Shown here one piece after another: positions 53,497-62,546 of a stretch of DNA of 64,000 bases. Under the pieces are notes generated by a model that saw only the letters and a list, made by a program, of their open reading frames with translations, was not told the DNA's origin and did no database searches. A program made the translations under genes and the position numbers. The stretch is from NCBI RefSeq assembly GCF_021789175.1, contig NZ_CP084560.1:4154001-4218000 (forward strand), in the 5' to 3' direction. Within the stretch, counting starts at the first letter, position 1; every line of letters starts with the position of its first letter. The DNA comes from Arthrobacter sp. FW306-2-2C-D06B. Its GTDB lineage: Bacteria > Actinomycetota > Actinomycetes > Actinomycetales > Micrococcaceae.

Positions 53497-53571
53497 GGGG
53501 GACGATCCTTCCGGGGTGGTTCGTCCAGTTTCCGCCCGGCGGGTTTCGCCTCCATGACCCGCGTATTGCCG

Positions 53572-53608
53572 GGGTGTAACGAGTTTGCTTTAGGGGGCCG
53601 TTACACCC
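53572..53608. terminator. hairpin across a stop codon
   Basis: GGGTGTAACG and CGTTACACCC pair perfectly around a 17-base loop. The TAA stop of the luciferase-like gene is inside the right arm. Likely terminator upstream of the trehalase fusion. Confidence 0.55.
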
Positions 53609-54590
53609 GCGTCAGCCCGACGGCTTCCGCCACCAGCTCCACGGAACGCAGCCGCTGCTCCGTGCCCGTGCTTTGGTGCGCAACGATCAGTTCGTCGGCG
53701 TCGGCGTGGCGGGCAAACTCGTCGAGGTAATCGCGCACCACTTCCGGCGTGCCCACGGCGGAGTACTTCACCATCTGCGCGATGTGCTGGCCCTGGGGCG
53801 AGTCCAGGATGAGGTCCGCTTCGGCGTCGGTGAATTCGCGTCCGCCGCCCAGGAAGCGGGATACGCGGTCCCGCTTGACCTCGAGGAAGAGCCGTTGGGC
53901 TTCGGCCGCCGAATCCGCGGCCACGACGTTGACGCCCGCGATCACGTAGGGTTCCTGCAGCTGCTCGGACGGTTTGAACTCGCGGCGGTAGACGGCGACA
54001 GAGTCCTGCAGCGCGTTGGGCGCGAAGTGCGAGGCGAAGGCGTAGGGCAGGCCGAGCTGCGCCGCCAGGTGCGCCCCGAAAAGCGAAGACCCGAGAATGT
54101 AGAGCGGCACGTTGGTGCCCTTGCCCGGCGTCGCTTCGACCCCTTGGATGCGGGTGGGTCCGGTGATGTAGCCCTGGAGTTCCAGCACGTCTTGCGGGAA
54201 GGTGTCCGCAGCCATGGGGTCGCGGCGGAGTGCACGCATCGTGTTCTGGTCACTGCCGGGCGCCCGTCCGAGGCCGAGGTCGATGCGGCCCGGGTGCAGC
54301 GTCTCAAGGGTGCCGAACTGCTCCGCGATGGTGAGCGGCGAGTGGTTGGGCAGCATGACGCCGCCGGCACCGAGCCGGATAGTGCTCGTGTTGGCCGCGA
54401 TGTGCGCAATCAGCACGCTCGTGGCCGAGGACGCGATTGAGCCCATGTTGTGGTGCTCGGCGTACCAGATCCGCCGGTAGCCGAGCCGTTCGGCCAGTTG
54501 CGCCATGGCGACGCTCCCGGCGAAACTCTCCGCCGCCGTCTGCCCTTTGCCGATTATTGCCAGGTCGAGGATGGAGAGGGGAACAGTCAC
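53601..54590 (-). CDS. LLM-class flavin-dependent oxidoreductase
   Basis: A 329-residue luciferase-like monooxygenase of the single-subunit F420/FMN group. The start [29 protein letters not shown] (the conserved EHH) and the [12 protein letters not shown] segment match. Probably oxidises a small substrate; none can be named. Upstream 111 bases without a gene. Confidence 0.88.
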   Translation of the reverse strand: MTVPLSILDLAIIGKGQTAAESFAGSVAMAQLAERLGYRRIWYAEHHNMGSIASSATSVLIAHIAANTSTIRLGAGGVMLPNHSPLTIAEQFGTLETLHPGRIDLGLGRAPGSDQNTMRALRRDPMAADTFPQDVLELQGYITGPTRIQGVEATPGKGTNVPLYILGSSLFGAHLAAQLGLPYAFASHFAPNALQDSVAVYRREFKPSEQLQEPYVIAGVNVVAADSAAEAQRLFLEVKRDRVSRFLGGGREFTDAEADLILDSPQGQHIAQMVKYSAVGTPEVVRDYLDEFARHADADELIVAHQSTGTEQRLRSVELVAEAVGLTRV

Positions 54591-54701
54591 GTGATGCCGG
54601 CCTTTCGAAGGTGGTTTCGTTCAAGGGGCCGGTTCCCCGGCCACTCTTGCGACAACGACGGCGGCGTCCGGGTTATTTCTCTTGTTTGCGTGGGTTCCGT
54701 C

Positions 54702-55130
54702 TCAGCTCGTGAAGATGCCTTTGCCGGTCTCCATGTCGATGGGCAGGGAAGAGTGCTCGTGGGCGATCTTCCATGTTCCGTTCTTCTTCTCAAGGCAAAT
54801 GGTGAAGCGGTTGGTCATCGCCCGGAGCCGTTCCCCATCGGCCGATATCCCGGCGAAGGTCACAGCCGCATGTCCGAAAGCCACGTCCTCCCCGGCGACG
54901 GACTGCACATCGTTGAAATCGACCTGAACGCGCTCATCGCCGAGCGAACCGAACCATTCGCCGGCCATCTGCCGCCAAGCCTCGATTCCCGTGTATTGCC
55001 ATAGCCCCCAGGAATCGTAGATGTGGACGTTGTCGTCGTAGAGCGCCGTGAATGCGTCAACGTCCTTCGCGTGGACAGCAGCTGCGTAGGAGTCCAGCGC
55101 CTGATTGACCGGGGTTTGCTCGTTGCTCAC
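54702..55130 (-). CDS. SnoaL-like/NTF2-fold protein (DUF4440 type)
   Basis: A 142-residue cone-fold protein: ALDSYAAAVHAKDVDAFTALYDDNVHIYDSWG and TNRFTICLEKKNGTWKIAHEHSSLP match the ketosteroid-isomerase-like NTF2 group. I chose GTG 55130, which has GAGGAG at the right distance; an earlier GTG at 55145 lacks one. Function unknown. Confidence 0.85.
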   Translation of the reverse strand: MSNEQTPVNQALDSYAAAVHAKDVDAFTALYDDNVHIYDSWGLWQYTGIEAWRQMAGEWFGSLGDERVQVDFNDVQSVAGEDVAFGHAAVTFAGISADGERLRAMTNRFTICLEKKNGTWKIAHEHSSLPIDMETGKGIFTS

Positions 55131-55322
55131 GAAAAATCTCCTCACGTGTCGGCGGTTGTGTGTGGGAAGCCTACACCGTGGCCCGAGTGTGACTCCTCGG
55201 GACCTCGAATGAACCTCCGTTAACTCCTATATCCCAGCGTTTCACAGCGCTTTGACCGGCACTGGGGCCTGCCGGATAGTTGCAGCAACGCACGCAATCC
55301 ATCACTTTCGAAGGGGACTTTC

Positions 55323-56303
55323 ATGGCAATTTCACGCCTCAAAACAGGCAGCGCACTGGCACTCGCCGTGACCACGACTCTCGGCCTCGCCGCGTGCTCG
55401 GACCCGGGCGCCTCGGCCGCGTCAGCGCCGTCGTCGTCCGCTGGCTCTTCCGCTGGCAAAACCTTCAACCTGGCGCCGGAGCAGAACCGCTTCCCGGTAC
55501 AGGTCTCGCCGGAAGCCGCCGCCCTGGTTCCCGGGTCGGTCAAGGCGGACGGCAAGCTGACCGTCGCCGTGAGCCCCTTCGCCGCACCGCTGGCTGTCTA
55601 TGCCACGGACAACAAGACGCCGGTGGGCAACGAGGTGGACATCGCCGTCGCGCTGGCAGAATCTCTGGGGCTCAAGGCGGACATTGTCCCGACGGCGTGG
55701 GCCGACTGGCCGTTGGGCGTGGAATCGGGCAAATATGAGGCCGTCATCTCGAACGTCACCGTGACGGAAGAGCGCAAGCTCAAGTTCGATTTCGCCAGTT
55801 ACCGAGAGGACAAACTGGGCTTCTACGCCAAGAGCGACAGCTCCATCACGAAGGTGGATTCGGCTCCGGACGTAGCGGGCAAGCGGATCATCGTGGGCTC
55901 GGGCACCAACCAGGAAGCAATCCTGTTGCGCTGGGACGCCGAGAACAAGAAGAACGGCTTGAAGCCGGTCGAGTTCCAGTATTACGACGACGACTCGGCC
56001 TCCACGCTGGCGCTTCAGTCGGGCCGCGCGGACCTGACGTTCGGGCCGAACGCGACCGCGTCCTACAAGTCGCAGACCGATGGCAAGACCAAGAACGTGG
56101 GCCTGGTGGCTGGCGGGTGGCCGCTCAAGGCGAGCATCGCGGTGACCACTAAGAAGGGCAACGGCTTCGCGGCGGCAGCCCAGGCCGGCCTGAACGCGCT
56201 CATCAAGGACGGAACCTACGGCAAGATCCTGGACCGCTGGGGACTCACCGCGGAAGGCATCCAGAAGTCTGAACTGAACCCGCCGGGTCTTCCGAAGAGC
56301 TAG
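55323..56303 (+). CDS. amino-acid ABC transporter substrate-binding lipoprotein
   Basis: A 326-residue family 3 solute-binding lipoprotein. Lipobox LAAC (Cys about residue 25) after a typical signal peptide, then a Ser/Ala spacer. NEVDIAVALAESLGL and SNVTVTEERKLKFDFASYRED are the polar amino acid signature. No permease or ATPase gene adjoins it, so it is an orphan relying on a distant transporter. Followed by a perfect 60-bp palindrome. Confidence 0.9.
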   Translation: MAISRLKTGSALALAVTTTLGLAACSDPGASAASAPSSSAGSSAGKTFNLAPEQNRFPVQVSPEAAALVPGSVKADGKLTVAVSPFAAPLAVYATDNKTPVGNEVDIAVALAESLGLKADIVPTAWADWPLGVESGKYEAVISNVTVTEERKLKFDFASYREDKLGFYAKSDSSITKVDSAPDVAGKRIIVGSGTNQEAILLRWDAENKKNGLKPVEFQYYDDDSASTLALQSGRADLTFGPNATASYKSQTDGKTKNVGLVAGGWPLKASIAVTTKKGNGFAAAAQAGLNALIKDGTYGKILDRWGLTAEGIQKSELNPPGLPKS

Positions 56304-56317
56304 GGAAGGATTTAAGC

Positions 56318-56377
56318 ATCGACTGCTCCGTAACTGTCGTTTTGGAGGTCGAAAACGACAGTTACGGAGCAGTCGAT
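56318..56377. repeat. perfect 60-bp palindrome at gene 3' end
   Basis: Two 26-base arms, starting ATCGACTGCTCC and ending GGAGCAGTCGAT, are fully complementary around GGAGGTCG. The inner part GTCGTTTT/AAAACGAC is the same core as the 66-bp elements, while the outer part is unrelated. Begins 14 bases after the SBP stop. Likely terminator or a divergent member of the same family. Confidence 0.9.
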
Positions 56378-56435
56378 AGCCTTGCGGGTGTAACTTTCCA
56401 CATACCCGCGACTCCTCCCAGCGAAAGGGAATTCC

Positions 56436-57386
56436 ATGGGCCAGCGCCTTGCCATCCTCGACGACTACCAAGCTGTGGCACGCGACTATGCGCCGTGGGC
56501 CGACCTTGCGGGCGACGGCGTCGATGTCACCGTTTTCACGGAGCCATTGGCTGACGCCGTGGCCGTGCTCCGCGACTTCGATATCATCGTGGCCATGCGG
56601 GAACGGACCGCTTTCGACGCCGGGCTCCTCCGGGAACTGCCGAAGCTGAAGCTCCTGGTCACCACCGGAATGGCCAACGCAGCCATCGACCTGGGCGCAG
56701 CCGCGGAGCAGGGAATCATTGTCTGCGGGACGGGCGGCTCACCCGCCGCTGCGCCCGAGCTGACGTGGGCCCTGCTTCTGGCTTTCGCACGGAACGTGCC
56801 GTTCGAGGACCGTCGGCTCCGCGCCGGAAATTGGCAGAGCACGGTGGGTTTCGAGCTGTCAGGAAAGACGCTCGGCGTGCTCGGGCTGGGAAAGATCGGG
56901 AGCAAGATCGCCGGCTACGGCAACGCCTTTGGCATGGAGGTGATTGCTTGGAGTCCGAACCTCACTGAAGAAACTGCCGCTGCGGCCGACGCCAGGAGGG
57001 TGAGTAAGGAGGCACTCTTCCGGGAGGCCGACGTCGTTAGTGTCCACGTGCGGTTATCGGAACGGTCCCGGGGGCTCGTCGGGGAGAACGAACTACGGCT
57101 CCTCGGCCCCGAAGGCGTGCTGGTGAACACAGCCCGCGGGCCGATCGTGGACGAGGCTGCCCTCCTTCGCGGGCTCAGCGAGGGCTGGCTTGGCGGCGCG
57201 GCCCTGGACGTGTACGACGTCGAGCCCCTCCCGGCGGACCACCCCCTCCTCACAGCCCCGAGAACCGTGCTGACGCCGCACTTGGGTTACGTCAGCTCGC
57301 AAAGCTACGCCCGCTTCTACGGCGAGGCCTTCGAGGACGTCCGCGCGTGGGTGCGGGGGAATCCGGTGCGGGTGCTCACCGCTTGA
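56436..57386 (+). CDS. D-2-hydroxyacid dehydrogenase
   Basis: A 316-residue NAD(P)-dependent enzyme. LGLGKIGSKIAGYG is the dinucleotide motif; NTARGPIVDEAAL and VLTPHLG hold the active-site Arg/Glu/His region. The substrate (glycerate, hydroxypyruvate, phenyllactate) is not determined. AAAGGG ahead of the ATG. Confidence 0.92.
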   Translation: MGQRLAILDDYQAVARDYAPWADLAGDGVDVTVFTEPLADAVAVLRDFDIIVAMRERTAFDAGLLRELPKLKLLVTTGMANAAIDLGAAAEQGIIVCGTGGSPAAAPELTWALLLAFARNVPFEDRRLRAGNWQSTVGFELSGKTLGVLGLGKIGSKIAGYGNAFGMEVIAWSPNLTEETAAAADARRVSKEALFREADVVSVHVRLSERSRGLVGENELRLLGPEGVLVNTARGPIVDEAALLRGLSEGWLGGAALDVYDVEPLPADHPLLTAPRTVLTPHLGYVSSQSYARFYGEAFEDVRAWVRGNPVRVLTA

Positions 57387-57430
57387 TTCGGCGGCGTCGA
57401 TTGGGGTTGAGGTTGGGGTTGAATAGTCCA

Positions 57431-57865
57431 GTGCCTGCCGAATTCTCGCTCCGTCCCGCCCTGCCCACCGATGCCGACTGGATCGCCGAACTACGCGCCG
57501 TCGTCATGCGACCCGACTTGGAACGGCTTGGTCGTTGGGATCCCGTGCGGGTCCGGGAGCGGTTCTTGAACGCGTTCCAGCCCGATCACACCTCCGTCAT
57601 TCTCGCCGAAGAGCAACGTGCCGGCGTCATTGCTGTCCGTCCCGAGCCCGAAGCGCTGTGGATCGAACACTTCTACATCGCTCCCCGATTCCAGGGGCAA
57701 GGACTTGGGGCCGCCGTGCTCCAGCGGGTCATGGGCGAGTCAAAGGACCACCGGCCGGTCCGGCTCAACGTGCTCCAGGGCAGCCCTGCGCGACGCCTCT
57801 ACGAACGCCACGGCTTTGTCCTGGAGACCGAGGACCCGGTAGACGTTTTCATGGTTGCAGCCTGA
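57431..57865 (+). CDS. GNAT-family N-acetyltransferase
   Basis: A 144-residue acetyl-CoA-binding domain. FSLRPALPTDADWIAELR starts it; FYIAPRFQGQGLGAAVLQ is the pyrophosphate-binding motif A and LYERHGFVLETEDPVDVFM motif B. GTG start with only a weak site. The last 80 bases recur as a diverged fragment at 62222-62304. Confidence 0.88.
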   Translation: MPAEFSLRPALPTDADWIAELRAVVMRPDLERLGRWDPVRVRERFLNAFQPDHTSVILAEEQRAGVIAVRPEPEALWIEHFYIAPRFQGQGLGAAVLQRVMGESKDHRPVRLNVLQGSPARRLYERHGFVLETEDPVDVFMVAA

Positions 57866-57875
57866 TTTGTAGCGA

Positions 57876-58364
57876 ATGCGGTCGTCTACGGCTCTGTTGT
57901 CCTGCAAACCGGGCTATCACAGCCGCATCCGGTTTGTGGAAGGTTCGCCAGTCCGTGCGAATGTCGACCCACCGTTCAATCCTGTGGATGCGTGTACCGT
58001 GGCCATCTTCGCCGGCTTCGCCCTCTACGCGGCCTTCGCGCTTAAGCTGCTTCTTTTCTCCCGTGTACCGGGCTCGGAGCGTTCGATCAATCTCATCCCG
58101 TTCGCAAGTATCGCGAAATACGCGTTCAGCCACTCTCCCGGGACCGAGAGAGTGGCGTTCGCCACCGTCGTCGGGAACATCCTGATCTTCGTCCCGCTCG
58201 GAGTCTACGCATCGTGGCTCCGACATCGGGCGGCCGCATGGCTGACCATGTTCACGGTTGCCTCGGTCAGCGTGGCCGTAGAGGTCATCCAGGGCGTGTT
58301 CGCGGTTGGAGCATCTGACATCGACGACGTGATCCCCCACTCCACTGCTCCACTGCACTGCTGA
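57876..58364 (+). pseudogene. VanZ-like membrane protein, shortened at the C-terminus
   Basis: 162 residues. PFNPVDACTVAIFAGFALYAAFALKLLLFSRVPGSERSINLIPF and VGNILIFVPLGVYASWLRH are VanZ features (read in pieces), and GASDIDDVI is the motif that normally leads into a last helix. Here it is followed by PHSTAPLHC and a stop, so the final helix or two are missing. A frameshift or rearrangement near 58335 is the likely cause. VanZ family proteins are linked to glycopeptide or lipoteichoic-acid functions, mostly unknown. Confidence 0.6.
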
Positions 58365-58420
58365 GGGTAAATCCATCGGCCGGCACGGTCTTGCGCCGGC
58401 GCTGACCGAGCCGCGGTTCG

Positions 58421-59662
58421 TCAGGCCACCCGGATGCCGTGGTCAGCGAGGAACTCGCGGGCACGGCCCATCTTGCGGTCGGCGGAGAAGGCGTACCACT
58501 GTTCGCTAAGGTTCTCGCCGTGGACGAGGTCGCGGAACCGGAAGAAGGCACCTTTGCCCTCGATCGCCCGCTCCAGCCGCTCCCGGAGGGCATCATTGTG
58601 CTGCCGCTCGGCGAAGGCCGCCATGTCCTGCCAGCCGTTCCGGGAATCGGCGCGGCTGATTCGAAGCCAACGGTCCGGTTCTTCCTCTACATCGATGGCG
58701 GCGTCCTCCCCGACGATCATCGGGTCGGTGGCGGTCTCGTCGTACACCTGCCCGGTGTGTAGGTCGAGGTAGCCACCGGCCGACAGCTCGGGATCCCCTT
58801 CCAACACGGTGCTGAGCATGTCCAGGTCTACTGGCACCACTTTGCCTGTCAGCGGCTCGCGGCGCAGAGCGGCCAGAAGGTCCTCGGCCAGGATCCGGTC
58901 CCCGACGCCGTCGCGCCACGTCAGCCGGTTGATAACCGAGAGTGCCACCGGCTCGGCTTCCTGTCGTCTTTGCTCCAGCGCCATCGGGATGCCGGCCCCC
59001 ACCTGTTGCAGAGCGTCATCGATGTCGGGCCCGGTCACCGCCGCGAGGAAGCGGGCCGCATCTGGCGCCGCGATGGCTTCACGCAGCTCGGACAAGTCGA
59101 GCGCGGGCATCTGCACCTGTGCGGCCCAGGCGTGCAGCAGCATCGGGTGCGGCCGGCTCGGCTTCCCCGGGGCCGGGCTCTCGCCGTCGTCGGCGGCCCA
59201 CCGGCGCCCGTACTGGTCCGGGATGCTCCCCCAGCCCCAGTACGGCAGGGGGCCATCAGGGCGGATACCCAATACCTCAAGCGGGTCGACCTTTACCTCC
59301 CCGACCACGCATCGGTGTGTCCAGGCGTCACCGAGGTCGTACGTGAACTGAAACTCCGCCCCCGGCTCCAGCGTCCGGGTGACCTTGGCAGTAGCGATGT
59401 CGATTGGCGCTTTGATCGGGCCGTGGATCGATCCGGCGATCTCGGTTCCCGTCTCTTCGTCGGTGATTACCCGGCCGTCGGCCAAGGTGAACATTGACAG
59501 GTGTGAGCGGTCCCATCGGGCGAAGGCATCGTTGATGGCGTTGGCGAGATCCATGAAGGTGTGCGAGGGTCCGACCGCGAAGATGCGCCCGGGCCAGGGC
59601 CACAGCTCCTCGCCACGACCGCCGAGCAGTTCCACCGTCACCGATAACCACGTTCGTGCCAT
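58421..59662 (-). CDS. pRiA4b ORF-3-like protein fused to UPF0158 domain
   Basis: A 413-residue protein. Residues 1 to about 165 are the plasmid pRiA4b ORF-3-like domain (MARTWLSVTVELLGGRGEEL; FTYDLGDAWTHRCVV). The last 130 residues are UPF0158-like (DRWLRISRADSRNGWQDMA; AIEGKGAFFRFRDLVH). Such genes ride on plasmids and islands. ATG 59662 was preferred to ATG 59734 because the family begins MARTW. Function unknown. Confidence 0.82.
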   Translation of the reverse strand: MARTWLSVTVELLGGRGEELWPWPGRIFAVGPSHTFMDLANAINDAFARWDRSHLSMFTLADGRVITDEETGTEIAGSIHGPIKAPIDIATAKVTRTLEPGAEFQFTYDLGDAWTHRCVVGEVKVDPLEVLGIRPDGPLPYWGWGSIPDQYGRRWAADDGESPAPGKPSRPHPMLLHAWAAQVQMPALDLSELREAIAAPDAARFLAAVTGPDIDDALQQVGAGIPMALEQRRQEAEPVALSVINRLTWRDGVGDRILAEDLLAALRREPLTGKVVPVDLDMLSTVLEGDPELSAGGYLDLHTGQVYDETATDPMIVGEDAAIDVEEEPDRWLRISRADSRNGWQDMAAFAERQHNDALRERLERAIEGKGAFFRFRDLVHGENLSEQWYAFSADRKMGRAREFLADHGIRVA

Positions 59663-59938
59663 ACCCAAGGATGGCACGCGCCACGGCTCTGCCGAGGACC
59701 GGTTAACGTGCTCGCGCTCGGCCCGTGCCATCACCGCTGCAAGCTCCTCGACCGTCAGCCGTACGGGAACGACCTGAGACGCCTCCGCACCCCTGGACTT
59801 GTTCCCGCGCTTCCAAGGGCCCGTGAACGGTTTACACCGGGTTTGTGTCTACCGGCATGCCACGATGGCCGCGTCCCGTCTCACCCCTGCCAGCAGTGCT
59901 GAGCGAGGGGTGCGCATGGGCATCGGTTATGTACTCCA

Positions 59939-61561
59939 TCACGCGGCCCCTATTTCCCGCCGCCGCATGGCGATGAGCGCAATGGTCGTGAGAGCGGCAG
60001 CTATGCCGAGCATCCAGAACCCGTCGCTCCAGTCGCTGCCGGAGGCCGAGGGAACGGGCGTGTGGGTGAACGGCGAGAGGTCGCGGACACTCTTGTCCAA
60101 GCCGATCATGCCACCGTAGATGCCAATCATCACGCCCAGGACGAGCGTCCCCCAGCCCAGCGGCATGGTCCAGCGTGGCCAGAGGACGAACGCTGCCGCC
60201 GGCAGCGCGAGGTAGATGAGGGCCGCGGGAAGCTGGTCGGCGGCGGTCTGCCACACGTCGGTGACGGCGCTTGAGGTGTCCCCGGACGCGATGAGGGACG
60301 CCCACGCGCCCACGGCAGCGAACGCCATGACGAGCACCACCGAGGCTGCGCCCAGCGCCAGGAAGCTTGCGAGCAAATGGACGCGGCTCAGCGGCTGAGC
60401 CGCGAGGAGCGCTGCCGTGCCGGCCGTTTCCTCCTGCCGCAGCCGGACGATAGCCTGCAGGCAGCACGCCGCGGCGAGCACCCCGGCGAACTCGAACAGG
60501 ACCGAGATCACGAGCTGGGTCATGGACGTGCCTTGGGCTTGGATCATGGCGCGCAGGACGCTCGTAATTGATGGAGCGCCGTTGAGGGCCTGCTGGACCG
60601 CTGACCCGAGAGCCCCTGCGAGGAGACCGGTCGCGAGGCCGCCCAGGCACCAGCCGATGATCGCAGCCTGCTGGAGCCTGAGTGCGAGCGAGAACGGCCC
60701 GCGAAGGCTCGCCCTCGCGTCCGCTCGGCTTGCCCGGCCCGCGAGGACGCTCGCGCCGACATCGCGCCGTGACATGAGGACTACGGCGGCGGCGATGCAC
60801 GCCGCTCCGAGCGCGAGCGGGAGCGCGATCGGCCACAGCCGGTTGCCCGTGTAGGCGAAGGTCTGCTGGCCCCAGCCGATGGGAGAGAACCAGCTCGGCC
60901 AAGCCGCCGTGATCACGAGGCCATCCGGGCTGACCTTGCCCGTCGCGTCGCCGAAGCCCCGCAGGAGGTAGGCGAGCGCGACGAGCGCCGACGCGATCCC
61001 GTTCGCCCCGCGCGAGGTGCTCATGAACTCGGCCGAGAGCAGCCCGACGCCCAGGAACGCGATCCCGACGGAGCCCGCGGCCGCGCCGGCCACGAGCGAA
61101 CCGCTCGGTTCGAGCCCGCCGACCATGAGGCCCGTCGCGAGGGCCGCCGCCACGAGGACATTCGCGACGAACCCGTGTGCGACTGTCACGGCCAGCGGCG
61201 CCCAACGCCCCGCAGGGGTCGCCGAGACGAGCTCGGCGCGGCCAGATTCCTCCTCGGCGCGGGTGTGCCGCACGGCGAGGAACGTGCTCATGAACCCGGC
61301 CAGAAGCGAAATGAACGCGAAGAGCGCGAAGAATGTGAAGGCGCCTTCGCTCGCGCCGCGGACGAGGCCGCGGAGCATGAGAATCGCGGGCGTCGCAGTC
61401 GCGAGCTGCAGGACTTCGACACGGGAAGCCTCGTAGCCATAGGCCTTGAGGATCGTCGTTACCGACAGGAGCGCGAGCAAGCCGATCGCGATGACCCAGA
61501 TGGCAAGCTGCCACCGGTCGCGGCGGAGCCGCTGCACGTAAAGGGTCAGGAACGTGCTCAT
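59939..61561 (-). CDS. ABC-2-type permease, tetronasin-resistance-like
   Basis: A 540-residue permease with about 12 helices in two similar halves. VRHTRAEEESGRAELVSATPAGRWA and GLVRGASEGAFTFF are typical of TnrB3-type polyketide antibiotic exporters. Opens ATG two bases after the stop of the ATPase remnant. Since its ATPase is decayed, it is probably inactive unless another ATPase serves. Confidence 0.85.
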   Translation of the reverse strand: MSTFLTLYVQRLRRDRWQLAIWVIAIGLLALLSVTTILKAYGYEASRVEVLQLATATPAILMLRGLVRGASEGAFTFFALFAFISLLAGFMSTFLAVRHTRAEEESGRAELVSATPAGRWAPLAVTVAHGFVANVLVAAALATGLMVGGLEPSGSLVAGAAAGSVGIAFLGVGLLSAEFMSTSRGANGIASALVALAYLLRGFGDATGKVSPDGLVITAAWPSWFSPIGWGQQTFAYTGNRLWPIALPLALGAACIAAAVVLMSRRDVGASVLAGRASRADARASLRGPFSLALRLQQAAIIGWCLGGLATGLLAGALGSAVQQALNGAPSITSVLRAMIQAQGTSMTQLVISVLFEFAGVLAAACCLQAIVRLRQEETAGTAALLAAQPLSRVHLLASFLALGAASVVLVMAFAAVGAWASLIASGDTSSAVTDVWQTAADQLPAALIYLALPAAAFVLWPRWTMPLGWGTLVLGVMIGIYGGMIGLDKSVRDLSPFTHTPVPSASGSDWSDGFWMLGIAAALTTIALIAMRRREIGAA

Positions 61562-61562
61562 C

Positions 61563-61877
61563 TCAGGTTCCCGTCCGCTCCACGTCCCGATGACGACGGC
61601 GGCGAGTGGCGCCGTTCTCCTGCACGAGCAGGCGGATCTCGCGCATGAAGACGGCCTCCATGAGGGGGTCGAGCCCGCTCGTTGGCTCGTCCAGCAGGTA
61701 CAGCTCAGCGTCGGTTGCGAGGGCCGCGACAAGCGCGACCTTCTGCCGGTTGCCCTTCGAGTACGCCCGGCCCTTCTTGGAGGGGTCCAAGTCGAACAGC
61801 TCCAGGTCGAGACCGTCTAGAGCCTTGACCTGGCTGAAGTCCTTATGTAGGCCGGCAGTCCGGATGACGGCGTCCAT
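61563..61877 (-). pseudogene. ABC transporter ATPase remnant with an internal deletion and lost C-terminus
   Basis: [20 protein letters not shown] is a normal start, but [21 protein letters not shown] jumps straight to the signature region: the Walker A motif and Q-loop, about 90 residues, are missing in frame. [15 protein letters not shown] (Walker B) is intact. After QENGAT the frame ends in [13 protein letters not shown], so the H-loop and the C-terminal half are missing too. ATP binding is impossible. It is the partner of the adjacent permease. Confidence 0.88.
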
Positions 61878-62221
61878 AAAGTTCACCGTACGCAGGTTTC
61901 AGAATCTTGTGAACGGTCAACCCTGTCGGCGACGCACCGGGTCCATCGGTCCTTCGGCATAGCCAAGACCGGTCACGTCCAGTCCGCCCGGCTATGGTCC
62001 CCTAGGCGCGCCATAAGTAGGTGGCCTTTCCGCGTGAGCGAGGTGCCCGCTAGCCGGTCCCCCCGCCTGTCAGCTCGCCACCTTCATGCCTTACCTTCGA
62101 GAAAACCGCCATGCAGGCACTCTCTCTAATTCCCGTATGACCCGCCCGATTGAATGCCCGGTGAAGGCGCCCTAATCGCTACACGCCACGGCGGCTCTGA
62201 AACCTAGAGATACGAGCCCGG

Positions 62222-62304
62222 CCCGACGCCCTTACGAAGGCCACGGTTTTGTCTTGGAAACCCAGTATCCATTGGCCGTGTTCATGGTTGCAGGAGGTTC
62301 TTGA
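62222..62304 (+). pseudogene. fragment of a GNAT acetyltransferase 3' end
   Basis: The frame ending at TGA 62302-62304 reads YEGHGFVLETQYPLAVFMVAGGS, written here as its parts YEGHGFVLET and PLAVFMVAGGS. It matches YERHGFVLETEDPVDVFMVAA at the end of the GNAT gene 4.4 kb upstream, with about 80 percent DNA identity by eye. No upstream part of the gene is present. It lies in the 669-bp gap 61878-62546, of which 61878-62221 shows nothing I can name. Confidence 0.75.
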
Positions 62305-62374
62305 TGTATCCGTTCAGAGCTGCTGTTCCCATACGGTTAGTCGGAGCCGCACCAGTCCGTCATTGCCGGGTCCG

Positions 62375-62535
62375 TTGCTCCCCACCGGCCACCTCGCCTC
62401 ACGAATTCGGCCAGGGAACCCTGCCGGCGTGGGCCCAGAGCGCCGTTTTGGACGCTCAAAACGGCGTTCATGGGGCCCCACCCCGGCGAGGGCCCCGGCC
62501 TGAGCTTGCGAAGGCTGGGAGCCGGTGGGGAGCAA
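62375..62535. repeat. 161-bp nested palindrome
   Basis: Outer arms TTGCTCCCCACCGGC (62375-62389) and GCCGGTGGGGAGCAA (62521-62535) match perfectly. Further in, CTGCCGGCGTGGGCCC faces GGGCCCCACCCCGGCGAG. The centre CGCCGTTTTG/CAAAACGGCG (62441-62466) is a perfect 10-bp stem. Ends 11 bases before the stop of the monooxygenase gene. Terminator or mobile palindrome. Confidence 0.85.
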
Positions 62536-62546
62536 TCGATGGAGGT

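Noticed and set aside
10522..56377. CRISPR array made of the repeated palindromes
   Set aside because: Copies are kilobases apart, palindromic throughout and without spacers or cas genes.
59832..61514. Minus-strand Arg-rich frame overlapping the ABC permease
   Set aside because: Same strand, other frame; the permease frame has clear helices while this one is Arg/Pro/Ala-rich noise.
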